From assembly GCA_034520365.1 (NCBI GenBank), contig JAXHNP010000003.1, positions 434,001-498,000 on the forward strand: a stretch of DNA of 64,000 nt. Reading direction: 5' to 3'. The DNA is from Desulfobacterales bacterium (GTDB lineage: Bacteria; Desulfobacterota; Desulfobacteria; Desulfobacterales; Desulfosalsimonadaceae). The number at the start of each line of letters is the position of its first letter. The first letter of the stretch is position 1. Both the position numbers and the translations under genes were made by a program. The notes under the pieces were generated by a model that ran no database searches, was not told where the DNA came from, and saw nothing but the letters and a program-made list of their open reading frames with translations. Positions 25,880-35,150 of this stretch are shown here, one piece after another.

Positions 25880-26442
25880 TTCGCTTTCTCCAGTTCTTCC
25901 ACGCGCCGAAACATTCGGTCCAATGGATGCTCGGGCTTGCTTTTATCCGGAAATATTGAAATTTTGCCCTTCCGCAGCAGCCGGAGACCCAAGGGCGTAA
26001 ATTTTAGGGGAATGGCGGGATTTTTCATTAAAATAAAGTAGCGGCGCATGAACTCCATTTCGTTTACCCGGCCGTGCCGGCGCACACTATCCAGAAAACT
26101 TCCGTAAAACCGGGCACTCGGCCGGTATTCGGCAATATTTTCATGGGCTGCAGCCCGTTTCAAGGCATGCATGGCTTCTGTCAGAGGGAGCCCCCGGGGG
26201 CATCGGAGTGTGCAGTAATAGCAGGCCGAGCATAGGGCAAAAGTTCGGCTGTGAAACACCTCTTCGGTGTTCCCTGTGAGCACCAGCCGCCAGAGCCTTC
26301 GCGGGGTGAAATCCATCAGATTCGCGTTTCTGCACGAGCCCGTGCAGGTCCCGCACTGGATGCAGGCCAGCAGCTCCTCGCGTATGGGCGCCAGAATGGC
26401 ATCCGATATTTCATGGGGCTTTGCGCGCCTGGCTGTTTTCAT
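25876..26442 (-). CDS. hdrC: Heterodisulfide-reductase subunit C-like ferredoxin protein
   Basis: A 188-residue protein with two [4Fe-4S] motifs typical of HdrC: CIQCGTCTGSCRNA and CSACYYCTLRCPRG, followed by a helical C-terminal region. It should pass electrons from HdrA to HdrB. It sits between the receiver-containing HdrA gene (18 bp away) and hdrB (overlapping). No membrane segment is seen, so the complex is probably cytoplasmic. Confidence 0.93.
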   Translation of the reverse strand: MKTARRAKPHEISDAILAPIREELLACIQCGTCTGSCRNANLMDFTPRRLWRLVLTGNTEEVFHSRTFALCSACYYCTLRCPRGLPLTEAMHALKRAAAHENIAEYRPSARFYGSFLDSVRRHGRVNEMEFMRRYFILMKNPAIPLKFTPLGLRLLRKGKISIFPDKSKPEHPLDRMFRRVEELEKAK

Positions 26443-26459
26443 TTATCCCGACCCCCCTT

Positions 26460-29400
26460 TTATAAGGATGCCATGGCGGCATCGATCACCTCAAACATCT
26501 CAAGCTCGGATCCGCTGGAAAGAATGGTGGCGCTATTCGGACAGACGGCCGCACACGCCCCGCAGCCCTGGCATTTAATGGCATGCACGACGATCTCCCC
26601 GGTTTCGGGATCAACTGCCCGGGCGCCATAGGGGCATGCCGAAATGCACAACTGACAGGCCGAGCAGAGCGCATGGCGGACCACGGCCACCCGCTGCCCG
26701 GCGTTTATCCGCTGGCGGGAAATCATGCGCACCGCCCGCATGGCCGCGGCCTCGGCAGATGCCATACTGTCATCAACGGCGCGCGGGGAAAGCGCCAGGC
26801 CGCAGGCAAACACCCCGGCCGCCAGGGACTCCACCGGCCGCCACTTAAAATCCGCTTCCTTGAAAAACCCCTGCTCGTCAATTTTGGCATCCAGTTCCGG
26901 CAGCAGCGCATCCGGCAATGCCGGGCGGATGCCGGTGGCGAGAAGCAGCAGATCCGCATCAATCTGAACGCTTTGCCCGAGAATGGGGTCCTCCGTCATA
27001 ATCCGCACAGCGCCGCCCTCGCCTTCAGCCCCTTCGGGCAGCACAACCTCAGGCTTGGCATCTGTTGTGTATGGAAAAAAGATGATCCCCTGCTGCCTGG
27101 CCCGGGTATAATAGGTTTCGTAAAACCCGGGGGTCATCATATCCCGGTAAAGGACATAGACAGATATATCCGGATTTTCCTGCTTCAGGTAAAGGGCATG
27201 TTTTAATGCGGAGATACAGCAGATGCGGCTGCAGTAGTTCCGGGGCGCCTCCCGGCAGTCCACGCACTGGATCATGGCCACACATGAAAGATTTGCCGGA
27301 TCGATGTCGCCTTGTGCGCGGGCGGTTTCAAACGCCTTCTGCGTCATCACGGCCGCACTTTTTCCGTGGCCGTAGCTCTCGGTTTCCGCCTCAACGCCGC
27401 CGGTGGCCAGGATGGTGACGCCATGGGAGACCGGGTTTTCATTCTCGCCGTCACTGATTTTGCTCTGGAACCGGCCCACCGTCCCCTTCGCATCCATCAC
27501 CTCTGAATTCAGGTGCACGTTAATCAGGGAATGATCATTTACCCGGGCAATGGTGTTTTCAAGCAGCTCACGCACATCCGTCCCACTAATCATGTAGGTG
27601 AGCCAATTCAGGTTGCCGCCCAGGTTTTCCGTCTTTTCCACCAGATCCACCTGGAAGCCATGGTCGGCAATGGATAGCGCCGCGGTCATTCCGGCAATCC
27701 CGCCGCCGATTACCAGCGCTGACTGATAAACATCCACATGCGGCGAACCTGTCAAATCCGCCCGCTTTAGCCCGGAAATTGCCATTTTGAGGTTCCGGGC
27801 CACATAGCCGGTATTTACGGGCATCTGATCGGCGGCCGCGGAATCCGCGGCAAACCATTCGGCGAGATAAATATCCTTTATTTGCACGGCCGCTTCCGGC
27901 AGGCCCGCGGCATCGGCGATCTCTCCCCGCCGATGCGCATAGGCATTGGGCGAGCAGGTGGCCAAAAGGATCCGGTTTACGGTTTTGTCTTTTACTTCTT
28001 CCAAAAACGCCATCCAGCCATCATCCCTACAAAGCTGATCCAGTTCCAGGCACCTTGCAACCGCCGGCTCGGCTTGCATTTGCTCAAGCAGCGCCGCCAT
28101 ATCAATTATCTTGGGCAGGCGGCCGCCGCAGGTGCATAACACGACCAGAACACCCGGCATTTCCCGGCGGATATCACGGCTCTGGCGCTCAGCCGTTTCA
28201 ACCGCTTCCAGGCTGCCGCCGCTCCGATGGATGGCCAGGGAGGCACCGCAGGCGGCTGACTGGGCGCGAATCACCGCGTCATTAATATCGGTTAACCCGG
28301 ATACCGCACCGCCGAGAAAAACCCCGGGCTTTGCGGTTCGGGTAAGGGAAAACGGCCGGGGCGCGAGATACCCCCATTGATTAAGATCCAGCTCCAGCAT
28401 CTCTGAGAACCTGCCCGCGCTATCCGCCGCCCGCTGGCCCACAGACAACACCACCAGATCAAACCCGCCTTCCCTGGCCCCTTCGGCATCCACATACCGG
28501 ATCATAAGCTTTGGGCTATCATCATCCGTGGGGCTCACCGAGTGGACCCGGCAGCGCTGCAGCATGACCCCGGCATCCAGCGCCTCATCCAGATACTGCT
28601 GGAACGGCTTTTCAAACACCCGCATATCCATGTAAAAAATGACCGTTTCCACTTCCCCGCCGCTCATTTCACGGGCCAGCATCGCCTCCTTTAAAGCGGA
28701 CATGCAGCAGATACTGGAGCAGAAATCAGAATCGGTCTGAAGGTCCCTTGAGCCCACGCACTGGATCCAGGCGATTTTTTTGACCGGCTGCCTATCCGAC
28801 GGCCGCAGGAGCTGACCCCCAAAAGGACCGGTGCCGCTGATCAGCCGTTCAAACTCCAGGTGGGTGACCACATCCGGGTAAACCCCGTAACCGTAAACAT
28901 CCTTTTCATCCGCCGGGTTAAAATAGCGGCAGCCGGCGGAGATGACCACCGCGCCCACGTCAAGGACGCGCTCGAGGCTTCCGTCGCTCTCTTCATAAAG
29001 CCGGTAGATCTGGGGCAGGAGCGATGTCTCCTCAAAGGGTTTCACCAGGTAGTCCACCGCGCCTATCTTCATGGACTCCACCGCGGTCTCGATGGTGGCG
29101 TAGGCTGTCATCATCACCACCCGGAGCTCCGGCTGCAGGGTCAAAGCCTCTTTCAGGACATCCACGCCTTCCATACCCGGCATTTTGATATCCAAAAGCA
29201 TCAAATGAAACGTATCCGCCTTCAGCTTCTCCAGCGCCTCTTCACCGGATTCGGCCATGTCGGCAAAAAACCCTTCATCCGCCAGAAGCGCCCGCAGGGA
29301 ATCCCGGACGATCAGCTCATCATCCACCACCAGGATTCTAAACTTCTCCCGGTCTGCGGTGGCCATACGGATCGCCCCGGTGGGACATACCGGCACGCAT

Positions 29401-29909
29401 TCACCGCAGTGTGTGCATGCGGAAAGATCGATCACGTAAGTCCCGGGCAGCATCTGGGGGGCGGGCCGGTATATGGCTTTTCGGGTGGAAAGCCCCGCAT
29501 TGAAATCATCTTTGACCTCGACCGGGCAGGCGGCCGCACAATCCCCGCAGCCCGCGCACCGCTTGGGGTTCACCAGCGTTGGGGGCTGGTGCAGGGTGGC
29601 GGAAAAATTTCCCGCTTCACCCGAAATATCCGTTACTTCGGCGGCAGTCAGCACCTCGATGTTGTCATGGAAAAGCCCGCGCCGCAGACATTGCTGAATG
29701 GCCTGATCCGGTTCCGCGGCCGGCAGCATTTTGCACATGCCGCAGCGGTTGGTCGGAAACTGGTGATCCAGCTGCTCAAGTATCCCGCCGATATGCGGGG
29801 CCTTGTCCACCAGGTAGACCTGGTAGCCGGTTTCCGCCAGATCAATGGCCGAGCGGATGCCGCTGATGCCGGCCCCAATAACAAGCGCTGATCCGGATTT
29901 CGATGCCAT
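26460..29909 (-). CDS. hdrA: HdrA-like flavoprotein with an internal response-regulator receiver domain
   Basis: This 1149-residue protein is a double-length HdrA. Order: FAD-binding start (ALVIGAGISGIRSAI), the HdrA cysteine site RCGMCKML near residue 57, two ferredoxin motifs (C118 and C165 regions), a complete receiver domain (about 190-305), the rest of the first HdrA unit (WIQCVGSRD, CSSICCM), a CTCGGRLP segment, a second FAD unit (SALVIGGGIAGMTAA), and two C-terminal ferredoxin motifs ([24 protein letters not shown]). The receiver has D196-D197, acceptor D240, T268 and K290, so it looks phosphorylatable. HdrA is the flavin electron-splitting hub of Hdr complexes. The gene is in one operon with hdrB, hdrC, an FrhB-like gene and mvhD, near REC-PAS kinases. 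Start after GGAGG. Phospho-control is inferred. Confidence 0.92.
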   Translation of the reverse strand: MASKSGSALVIGAGISGIRSAIDLAETGYQVYLVDKAPHIGGILEQLDHQFPTNRCGMCKMLPAAEPDQAIQQCLRRGLFHDNIEVLTAAEVTDISGEAGNFSATLHQPPTLVNPKRCAGCGDCAAACPVEVKDDFNAGLSTRKAIYRPAPQMLPGTYVIDLSACTHCGECVPVCPTGAIRMATADREKFRILVVDDELIVRDSLRALLADEGFFADMAESGEEALEKLKADTFHLMLLDIKMPGMEGVDVLKEALTLQPELRVVMMTAYATIETAVESMKIGAVDYLVKPFEETSLLPQIYRLYEESDGSLERVLDVGAVVISAGCRYFNPADEKDVYGYGVYPDVVTHLEFERLISGTGPFGGQLLRPSDRQPVKKIAWIQCVGSRDLQTDSDFCSSICCMSALKEAMLAREMSGGEVETVIFYMDMRVFEKPFQQYLDEALDAGVMLQRCRVHSVSPTDDDSPKLMIRYVDAEGAREGGFDLVVLSVGQRAADSAGRFSEMLELDLNQWGYLAPRPFSLTRTAKPGVFLGGAVSGLTDINDAVIRAQSAACGASLAIHRSGGSLEAVETAERQSRDIRREMPGVLVVLCTCGGRLPKIIDMAALLEQMQAEPAVARCLELDQLCRDDGWMAFLEEVKDKTVNRILLATCSPNAYAHRRGEIADAAGLPEAAVQIKDIYLAEWFAADSAAADQMPVNTGYVARNLKMAISGLKRADLTGSPHVDVYQSALVIGGGIAGMTAALSIADHGFQVDLVEKTENLGGNLNWLTYMISGTDVRELLENTIARVNDHSLINVHLNSEVMDAKGTVGRFQSKISDGENENPVSHGVTILATGGVEAETESYGHGKSAAVMTQKAFETARAQGDIDPANLSCVAMIQCVDCREAPRNYCSRICCISALKHALYLKQENPDISVYVLYRDMMTPGFYETYYTRARQQGIIFFPYTTDAKPEVVLPEGAEGEGGAVRIMTEDPILGQSVQIDADLLLLATGIRPALPDALLPELDAKIDEQGFFKEADFKWRPVESLAAGVFACGLALSPRAVDDSMASAEAAAMRAVRMISRQRINAGQRVAVVRHALCSACQLCISACPYGARAVDPETGEIVVHAIKCQGCGACAAVCPNSATILSSGSELEMFEVIDAAMASL

Positions 29910-29921
29910 TATATGCCTCCG

Positions 29922-31064
29922 TTATTCCCCGATGCCCACAATTTCGGAAAACTCCTCTTCCTTGAACACCAGAAGCGGCGGCGCCTCCTCCGTGCTCCGG
30001 CCGGCCTCATAATCAAATGCCGCCTGGGTGCGATGCGAAACGGTCCGAAAAAGCTCGGTTAGGGGGATATCATTGGGGCATGCGTTGGAGCACTGCCCGC
30101 AGCCCACACATGCCGTGCTCATGTGCGTTAGCCGCGTTATGTGATAAAATACGGTGTCCGTCGGCATCTTGAGCGCCCCCTTGCGATCCGCCCACTGGAG
30201 GTATTGCATGGGATCATGCTCGAACACATCTGTTGTGAATACGCATTCCCGGCAGTAGCAGGCCGGACAGGCCACCCGGCAGTTATAGCAATTCACACAG
30301 TCCGCCAGGTAGGCGGCCAGTTTCTCAATGCTTGACACTGCCGCCGCGGTTTCTTCAAACACCTGATCCCGGGCGGCGATGCGCTCATCGATTAAATTTT
30401 GGACCACTTCGGCCCGATCCTTTGGCGCCTCGGCGGGGCTTGCGCCGATCTTTTCCAGAATCTCCCGGCCGCGCTCGGTTTTGGCCTGCAAGAAAAGCCC
30501 GACGGCCAGATCCACGCCGTAGAGTCCGATGATAATGTCAGCCGCCTCCGGCACCGGGTGCTCGCAGATCCGGCAGGCACTATTCATAACCGCCGGCTCC
30601 GGCGGATCGTTGCCGGAAAGCCTTGCCTTCTGGAAGACGTCACTTGAATTTTCCGGATTTTCCGCGGCAAACTTCGGATAGGAGCGATTGGTCAATGCCC
30701 CCAGACAGTCCATGCCTATCAGGATAACCGGCTCTTTCTCGCTCTGATGGAGCTTGATTAGTTCCACAAATGCCCTTATTTCGCAGGATCGCATCACAGC
30801 GGCGATATTTGCGTCCAGTCCTTTGCGCGTTAAGCGGGATAAGTTTTTGGCCGAATTCACTGTAAACGCGGGCGCCAGGGGATCGGCATCATCTAAAAAC
30901 CCGGGCCGGGACACCAGGGCCGGCATTACCGTATCTTTGACAGGCAGCCGCCGGGGGACCAGCACCCCGCTGATCCCGTCCAGTTCAAGCACGGATTTTA
31001 AAAATCCCTGGATATCGGTAAGAAGCTCATCGCCTTGCCGGTCGATCTTGTACCAATCGCTCAT
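29922..31064 (-). CDS. FrhB/FdhB-family iron-sulfur flavoprotein with C-terminal ferredoxin domain
   Basis: The 380-residue protein resembles the beta subunits of F420-reducing hydrogenase and formate dehydrogenase (MRSCEIRAF, VILIGMDCLGAL, CRICEHPVPEAADIIIG) and ends in an HdrC-like ferredoxin domain (CVNCYNCRVACPACYCREC and CVGCGQCSNACPND). In related systems such subunits bind FAD and exchange electrons with F420, NAD(P) or ferredoxin. Here it sits between mvhD and the receiver-HdrA gene, so it probably connects the Hdr complex to a soluble donor. The exact partner is not known; F420 use in this group is not implied by the sequence alone. Confidence 0.83.
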   Translation of the reverse strand: MSDWYKIDRQGDELLTDIQGFLKSVLELDGISGVLVPRRLPVKDTVMPALVSRPGFLDDADPLAPAFTVNSAKNLSRLTRKGLDANIAAVMRSCEIRAFVELIKLHQSEKEPVILIGMDCLGALTNRSYPKFAAENPENSSDVFQKARLSGNDPPEPAVMNSACRICEHPVPEAADIIIGLYGVDLAVGLFLQAKTERGREILEKIGASPAEAPKDRAEVVQNLIDERIAARDQVFEETAAAVSSIEKLAAYLADCVNCYNCRVACPACYCRECVFTTDVFEHDPMQYLQWADRKGALKMPTDTVFYHITRLTHMSTACVGCGQCSNACPNDIPLTELFRTVSHRTQAAFDYEAGRSTEEAPPLLVFKEEEFSEIVGIGE

Positions 31065-31094
31065 GCCAACTCTCCATACCTATTCGGGTAAAAC

Positions 31095-31520
31095 CTAGAT
31101 CACCATTTGCTGTTTGCACGCATTCGGTCCGATTTGCTTGATTTGCGACACCATTTCCTTGATGGTATCGGCAAACTGGATGCCGTCGCTGGCCCCGATC
31201 CAGGTGAGCCGAAGGCGTTCCGGTTCAAAGCCGAACCCGGGAAGAATCTCCTTTAACAGCCGCATCCGCCGGCGGGCCTTGAAGTTGCCGTTGATATAAT
31301 GGCAGTCCCCGGGATGACAGCCGCTCACCAGTACCGCGTCCGCCCCGTCCAGCAGCGCTTTGATGATATATTTGGGATCCACCATGCCGGTGCACATGAC
31401 CCGGATCAGCCGGACATTCGGCGGATAGGTCAGCCGGGAAGTGCCGGCCAGGTCGGCTGCGGTATATGTGCACCAGTTACAGACGAATGCGATGATGGTG
31501 GGCTCAAATTCTTCTTCCAT
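31095..31520 (-). CDS. mvhD: MvhD-like [2Fe-2S] electron-transfer protein (cysteine form)
   Basis: The 141-residue protein starts at the ATG at 31520, directly after a GGGAGGAG site; the longer open frame upstream lies over the HdrA gene and is spurious. Motifs FVCNWCTYTAADLAG, RVMCTGMVD, and SGCHPGDCHYINGN are diagnostic of MvhD. In methanogens and acetogens MvhD links hydrogenase or methylene-H4folate reductase to HdrA. The paralogue at 42483 has selenocysteine where this one has the second Cys of NWC. It lies 16 bp after the GltD-containing HdrA gene. Confidence 0.93.
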   Translation of the reverse strand: MEEEFEPTIIAFVCNWCTYTAADLAGTSRLTYPPNVRLIRVMCTGMVDPKYIIKALLDGADAVLVSGCHPGDCHYINGNFKARRRMRLLKEILPGFGFEPERLRLTWIGASDGIQFADTIKEMVSQIKQIGPNACKQQMVI

Positions 31521-31536
31521 GGCTCCTCCCTTAAAT

Positions 31537-34500
31537 TCATTGACCAACCGCATAAATGGCATTAAACAATCCGTCCAGCTCCGACATGAGCTGCTTTTCC
31601 TTAAAATGCCGGACCTGGGCCGCCCCGCTGGGACATATCGCTGCACAGCTGCCGCAGCCTTTACACACCGCCTCATTGACCACCGAGATTTTGCGCCGCC
31701 CGTCAAACTCGATCGCCGAATACGGACACAGCGCAATACACATCTGGCAGCCGGCGCACAAATCCGGATCAATCGAAGAGATGGCGGACGGAATCTGAAC
31801 CTTTCCCCGGGTCGCAAGGGCGAGCGCTTTGGAGGCTGCGCCCGAGGCCTGGGCCACTGTATCCGGAATATCCTTGGGTCCCTGGCACGCCCCGGCGATG
31901 AATACCCCCCCGGTCGGGGTTTCCAGCGGGCCCAGCTTGGGATGCTCTTCCAGAAAAAAGCCGTCCGCTCCGACACTCATGCCGAATGTGCGGCTGACTT
32001 CCTGGGCGTCCGGCCGGGCTTCCATGGCCACGCACAGAATCACCATATCCACCGGCACCCGTATGGGGCGGCCGAGCAGGGTGTCTTCGGCGATTGCCAC
32101 CAGTTTTCCCGTCTCTTCCGGGGTCCTTGCCTCATCAGTGATTTCAGCGACTTTTCCCCGGATAAAGGTCGTGCCCTCTTCCTGGCATTTCCGGTAAAAC
32201 GCCTCGTAGCCTTTACCAAAACAGCGCTGATCAATGTAGAAATCATAGACCGGGGTATCATGGCCCACCTTGTCTTTGATCAGGTGGGTAAATTTCAAGG
32301 CATACATGCAGCAGACCCGGGAGCAGTACTCATGGTAGTTCACATCCCGGCTGCCGATGCAGTGCAGAATGGCGACACTCTCCGGCTTTTTGGTGAATTC
32401 GCCCTTTTCATCTTTTATCAGGATCTGACCGCCGGTGGGGCCGGTGGCGTTGCTTAGGCGCTCGAATTCAAGCCCCGTATAAACATTCGGATACTTGCCA
32501 TACCCATAGGGCTTCATGGGGGTGGGGTCCATCAAATCATAGCCCGTGGCCACAATCAAACTGCCCACTTTGACCTCGCGAATTTCAGGGGCCATCTGAT
32601 GATCGATGGCATTGGCCTGGCAGGCGTTAACGCACTGCATGCACTCGCAGCAGCCGCCGCAGTTTAAGCACCTGGCGGCCTCTTTCCGGGCATCGGCGTC
32701 CACAAGCCCCGCACTGACTTCGGAAAAGGACTGAATCCGCTCCGGCGCCGCTTGATGTGAAGGCGAACACCGGGATTCCGGCTTCAGGTTCTCGGGTATG
32801 GGCTTCCAGTCGCTCCCCGGCGCCGGCTCTTTGGCCAGTTCTTCGGCATAGGCTGCCAAATCCGCCCCTTGGATATAGCGGTCAATGGCGGCCACTGCCT
32901 TGTGGGCCTGGGCCACGGCCTCAATGACCGAGGCCGGCCCGGTCACCGCATCCCCGCTGGCAAATACATAGGGAATTGACGTCTGCAGCGTATTGGGATC
33001 AACGATCAGGGTGCCGCGCCGGGAAATCTCGATCTCCGTATCCTTCAGCTGATCCGCCAGCCCCGTGCTTTGCCCGATGGCCGGTATAACGAGATCACAG
33101 GAGATTTCAAATTCAGAGCCTTCCACCGGCACAGGCCGGCGCCGGCCGCTTTGATCCGGCTGGCCGAGTTCGGTCCGGATACATTGCAAGGCGCTTGCCC
33201 GGCCGCCCTGGCCCATTATTTGAACCGGCGCGGTGAGATAGTATATGCGCACGCCCTCGGCTTCAGCATCCGTTATTTCTTCCTCATAGGCGGGCATCTC
33301 GGCGCGCGATCGCCGATAGACCAGCGACACCGAATCCGCGCCCAGGCGCCTGGCAGACCGGGCTGCATCCACGGCCACGTTGCCGCCGCCGATCACCGCC
33401 ACGGATTTGCCGGTCTCCGGGGCCTCCCCCAGGTTCGCCCGGCGCAGAAATTCAATGGCATCCATAACACCCGTCTCGGTGTCCTCGCCGGCAATCCCCA
33501 TTTTCATGGGAAAATGGGCGCCGGTGCCCATGAACACCGCGGAAAAGCCCTCTTCTTTAAGGCTTTCGAATGTAAAATCCCGTCCCAGCCACTCTCCGCA
33601 GCGGGTCTGGATTCCGGTATTTAACAAAAAATCAATTTCGCGGTCCAGTACAGACGGCGGAAGCCGATAGTCCGGAATGCCCAGCCGCAGCATGCCGCCC
33701 AGCACCGCCTGGCCCTCGAAAATGGTAACCGGGTAGCCCTTCAGCCGCAGATAGTAGGCAGCGGTCAGCCCGGCCGGGCCGGCGCCGATCACCGCGATTT
33801 TCTCCGGCCGGTCTTCGATTTCCGGTACGGGCAATTCGGAAAGATCCACCTGGTCCGCGGCAAACCGTTTGAGTTCCCGAATGGATACCGCACTGTCCAC
33901 CTCGGCCCGCCGGCAGACAGACTCGCACGGATGGGGGCATACCCGGCCGAGCACGCCGGGCAGGGGCAGGCGCTCCATGATCAGCTGCACGGCCTCACGG
34001 TATTTGCCCTGGCCAATTAACTGCACATAGCCCTGGACATTGATGCCCGCCGGGCAAGTCGTGGTGCAGGGCGCCCTGTCCTTTTTATCAATCACATAGG
34101 TAATGGGCACCGCCTGGGGAAATGAGCGGTAAATGGCTTTTCGCTCGGCAAGTCCTTCATCCCAGCCGCTTGGCATGGAAACCGGGCAGACGCTCATGCA
34201 CTCGCCGCATCCGGTGCAGACACCTTCCACCACGTACCTGGGCTTTCGCCGCACGGTGACCGTGTAATTGCCGATATAGCCGCTGACCTCCTGAACCTCC
34301 GAATAGGAGAGGAGCTCAATGTTGTCGTTCTGGCCCACTTCCACCATCTTCGGGGTGCCGATGCAGGCGGCGCAGTCAAGCGTTGGAAAAGTTTTGTCGA
34401 ACTGGAGCATATGGCCGCCGATGGTGGTATCCTTTTCCACCAGGTAGACCTTATGCCCGGCACTGCCAAGATCAAGGGCTGCCTGCATGCCGGCGATGCC

Positions 34501-34947
34501 CCCGCCGACCACCATGATATCCGGATGAACACCGACTTCCCGGGTTTCCAGGGGATAGTGGAACTGCACCCGGTTGACCGCGGCGGCGGCCAGGGTTTTC
34601 GCCTTTCGGGTCGCGACATCCGCGTCTTCGGTTACCCAGGAGACCTGCTCGCGCACCGAGGCCATCTGAAAATAATAGGGATTAAGCCCGGCCCGGCGGC
34701 AGGCGCCCTGAAAGGTTTTCTCGTGAAGGCGGGGGGAGCAGGAGGCCACGACCACGCGGTTTAAGCCGTGTTCCCGGATATCGGTTTCAATGAGTTCCTG
34801 GCCGGGGTCCGAGCACATGAACTTGTAATCCCGGGACACCGTGACATTTTTTAAATGGCTGACATACTCGGCAACCTCTTCGACCCGGACTTTGGAGGCA
34901 ATGTTGATGCCGCAGTGGCAGATATAGAAACCGACGCTAAGGGGCAT
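31537..34947 (-). CDS. hdrA: HdrA-like flavoprotein with GltD-like NAD(P)H oxidoreductase insertion
   Basis: The 1136-residue protein starts with an HdrA N-terminal piece (FYICHCGINIASKV), then FAD-binding [13 protein letters not shown] (about 150), the cysteine site DCAACIGTPKMVEVG, a ferredoxin motif (CTGCGECMSVCPV), a GltD-like glutamate-synthase small-subunit module (about 300-690; [45 protein letters not shown]), then the HdrA remainder and C-terminal ferredoxins (CAGCQMCIALCP, CKGCGSCAAICP). The extra module suggests NAD(P)H as donor or acceptor. It is the first gene of the mvhD-frhB-hdrA-hdrC-hdrB unit. The Cys in DCAAC corresponds to selenocysteine in the 38032 paralogue. Confidence 0.92.
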   Translation of the reverse strand: MPLSVGFYICHCGINIASKVRVEEVAEYVSHLKNVTVSRDYKFMCSDPGQELIETDIREHGLNRVVVASCSPRLHEKTFQGACRRAGLNPYYFQMASVREQVSWVTEDADVATRKAKTLAAAAVNRVQFHYPLETREVGVHPDIMVVGGGIAGMQAALDLGSAGHKVYLVEKDTTIGGHMLQFDKTFPTLDCAACIGTPKMVEVGQNDNIELLSYSEVQEVSGYIGNYTVTVRRKPRYVVEGVCTGCGECMSVCPVSMPSGWDEGLAERKAIYRSFPQAVPITYVIDKKDRAPCTTTCPAGINVQGYVQLIGQGKYREAVQLIMERLPLPGVLGRVCPHPCESVCRRAEVDSAVSIRELKRFAADQVDLSELPVPEIEDRPEKIAVIGAGPAGLTAAYYLRLKGYPVTIFEGQAVLGGMLRLGIPDYRLPPSVLDREIDFLLNTGIQTRCGEWLGRDFTFESLKEEGFSAVFMGTGAHFPMKMGIAGEDTETGVMDAIEFLRRANLGEAPETGKSVAVIGGGNVAVDAARSARRLGADSVSLVYRRSRAEMPAYEEEITDAEAEGVRIYYLTAPVQIMGQGGRASALQCIRTELGQPDQSGRRRPVPVEGSEFEISCDLVIPAIGQSTGLADQLKDTEIEISRRGTLIVDPNTLQTSIPYVFASGDAVTGPASVIEAVAQAHKAVAAIDRYIQGADLAAYAEELAKEPAPGSDWKPIPENLKPESRCSPSHQAAPERIQSFSEVSAGLVDADARKEAARCLNCGGCCECMQCVNACQANAIDHQMAPEIREVKVGSLIVATGYDLMDPTPMKPYGYGKYPNVYTGLEFERLSNATGPTGGQILIKDEKGEFTKKPESVAILHCIGSRDVNYHEYCSRVCCMYALKFTHLIKDKVGHDTPVYDFYIDQRCFGKGYEAFYRKCQEEGTTFIRGKVAEITDEARTPEETGKLVAIAEDTLLGRPIRVPVDMVILCVAMEARPDAQEVSRTFGMSVGADGFFLEEHPKLGPLETPTGGVFIAGACQGPKDIPDTVAQASGAASKALALATRGKVQIPSAISSIDPDLCAGCQMCIALCPYSAIEFDGRRKISVVNEAVCKGCGSCAAICPSGAAQVRHFKEKQLMSELDGLFNAIYAVGQ

Positions 34948-35048
34948 TGAACCCTCCTGGCAGAGAGGATGAAGGGGCTGGCGGAACCTGTCCGGTCGAT
35001 CTGCGCGATAGAGGTGGTATGGAGGTGATGAGCACCGTATGGGTTGTC

Positions 35049-35072
35049 AAAAGCGGCCAACCCCGCTGTTTT
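35049..35072. terminator. Bidirectional-type stem-loop upstream of the Hdr operon
   Basis: AAAAGCGG CCAACC CCGCTGTTTT forms a short GC stem flanked by an A-run and a T-run, so it could stop transcription on either strand. It lies downstream of the kinase stop (35150) and upstream of the HdrA-GltD start, and would separate the two. Confidence 0.45.
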
Positions 35073-35116
35073 AATTATGATAATTTTAAGCATATGCCAT
35101 AAATTCCCATGGGTCA

Positions 35117-35150
35117 AGAACAGATCCGCGCCCAGAACAGATCCGCGCCC
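35117..35150. repeat. 17-bp tandem duplication at a kinase gene end
   Basis: AGAACAGATCCGCGCCC occurs twice in direct succession (35117-35133, 35134-35150), ending at the TAG stop of the kinase gene. A recent slippage duplication. Confidence 0.85.

Noticed and set aside
28860-29891. 343-codon plus-strand frame
   Set aside because: It lies antisense to the HdrA-receiver gene, has no family motif, and arises from GC-rich codon use on the other strand.
31521-31976. N-terminal extension of the minus-strand MvhD frame
   Set aside because: It overlaps the HdrA-GltD gene, is arginine-rich, and the ATG at 31520 has a strong ribosome site.
31441-32457. 338-codon plus-strand frame
   Set aside because: Antisense to the HdrA-GltD gene, with no recognisable domain.
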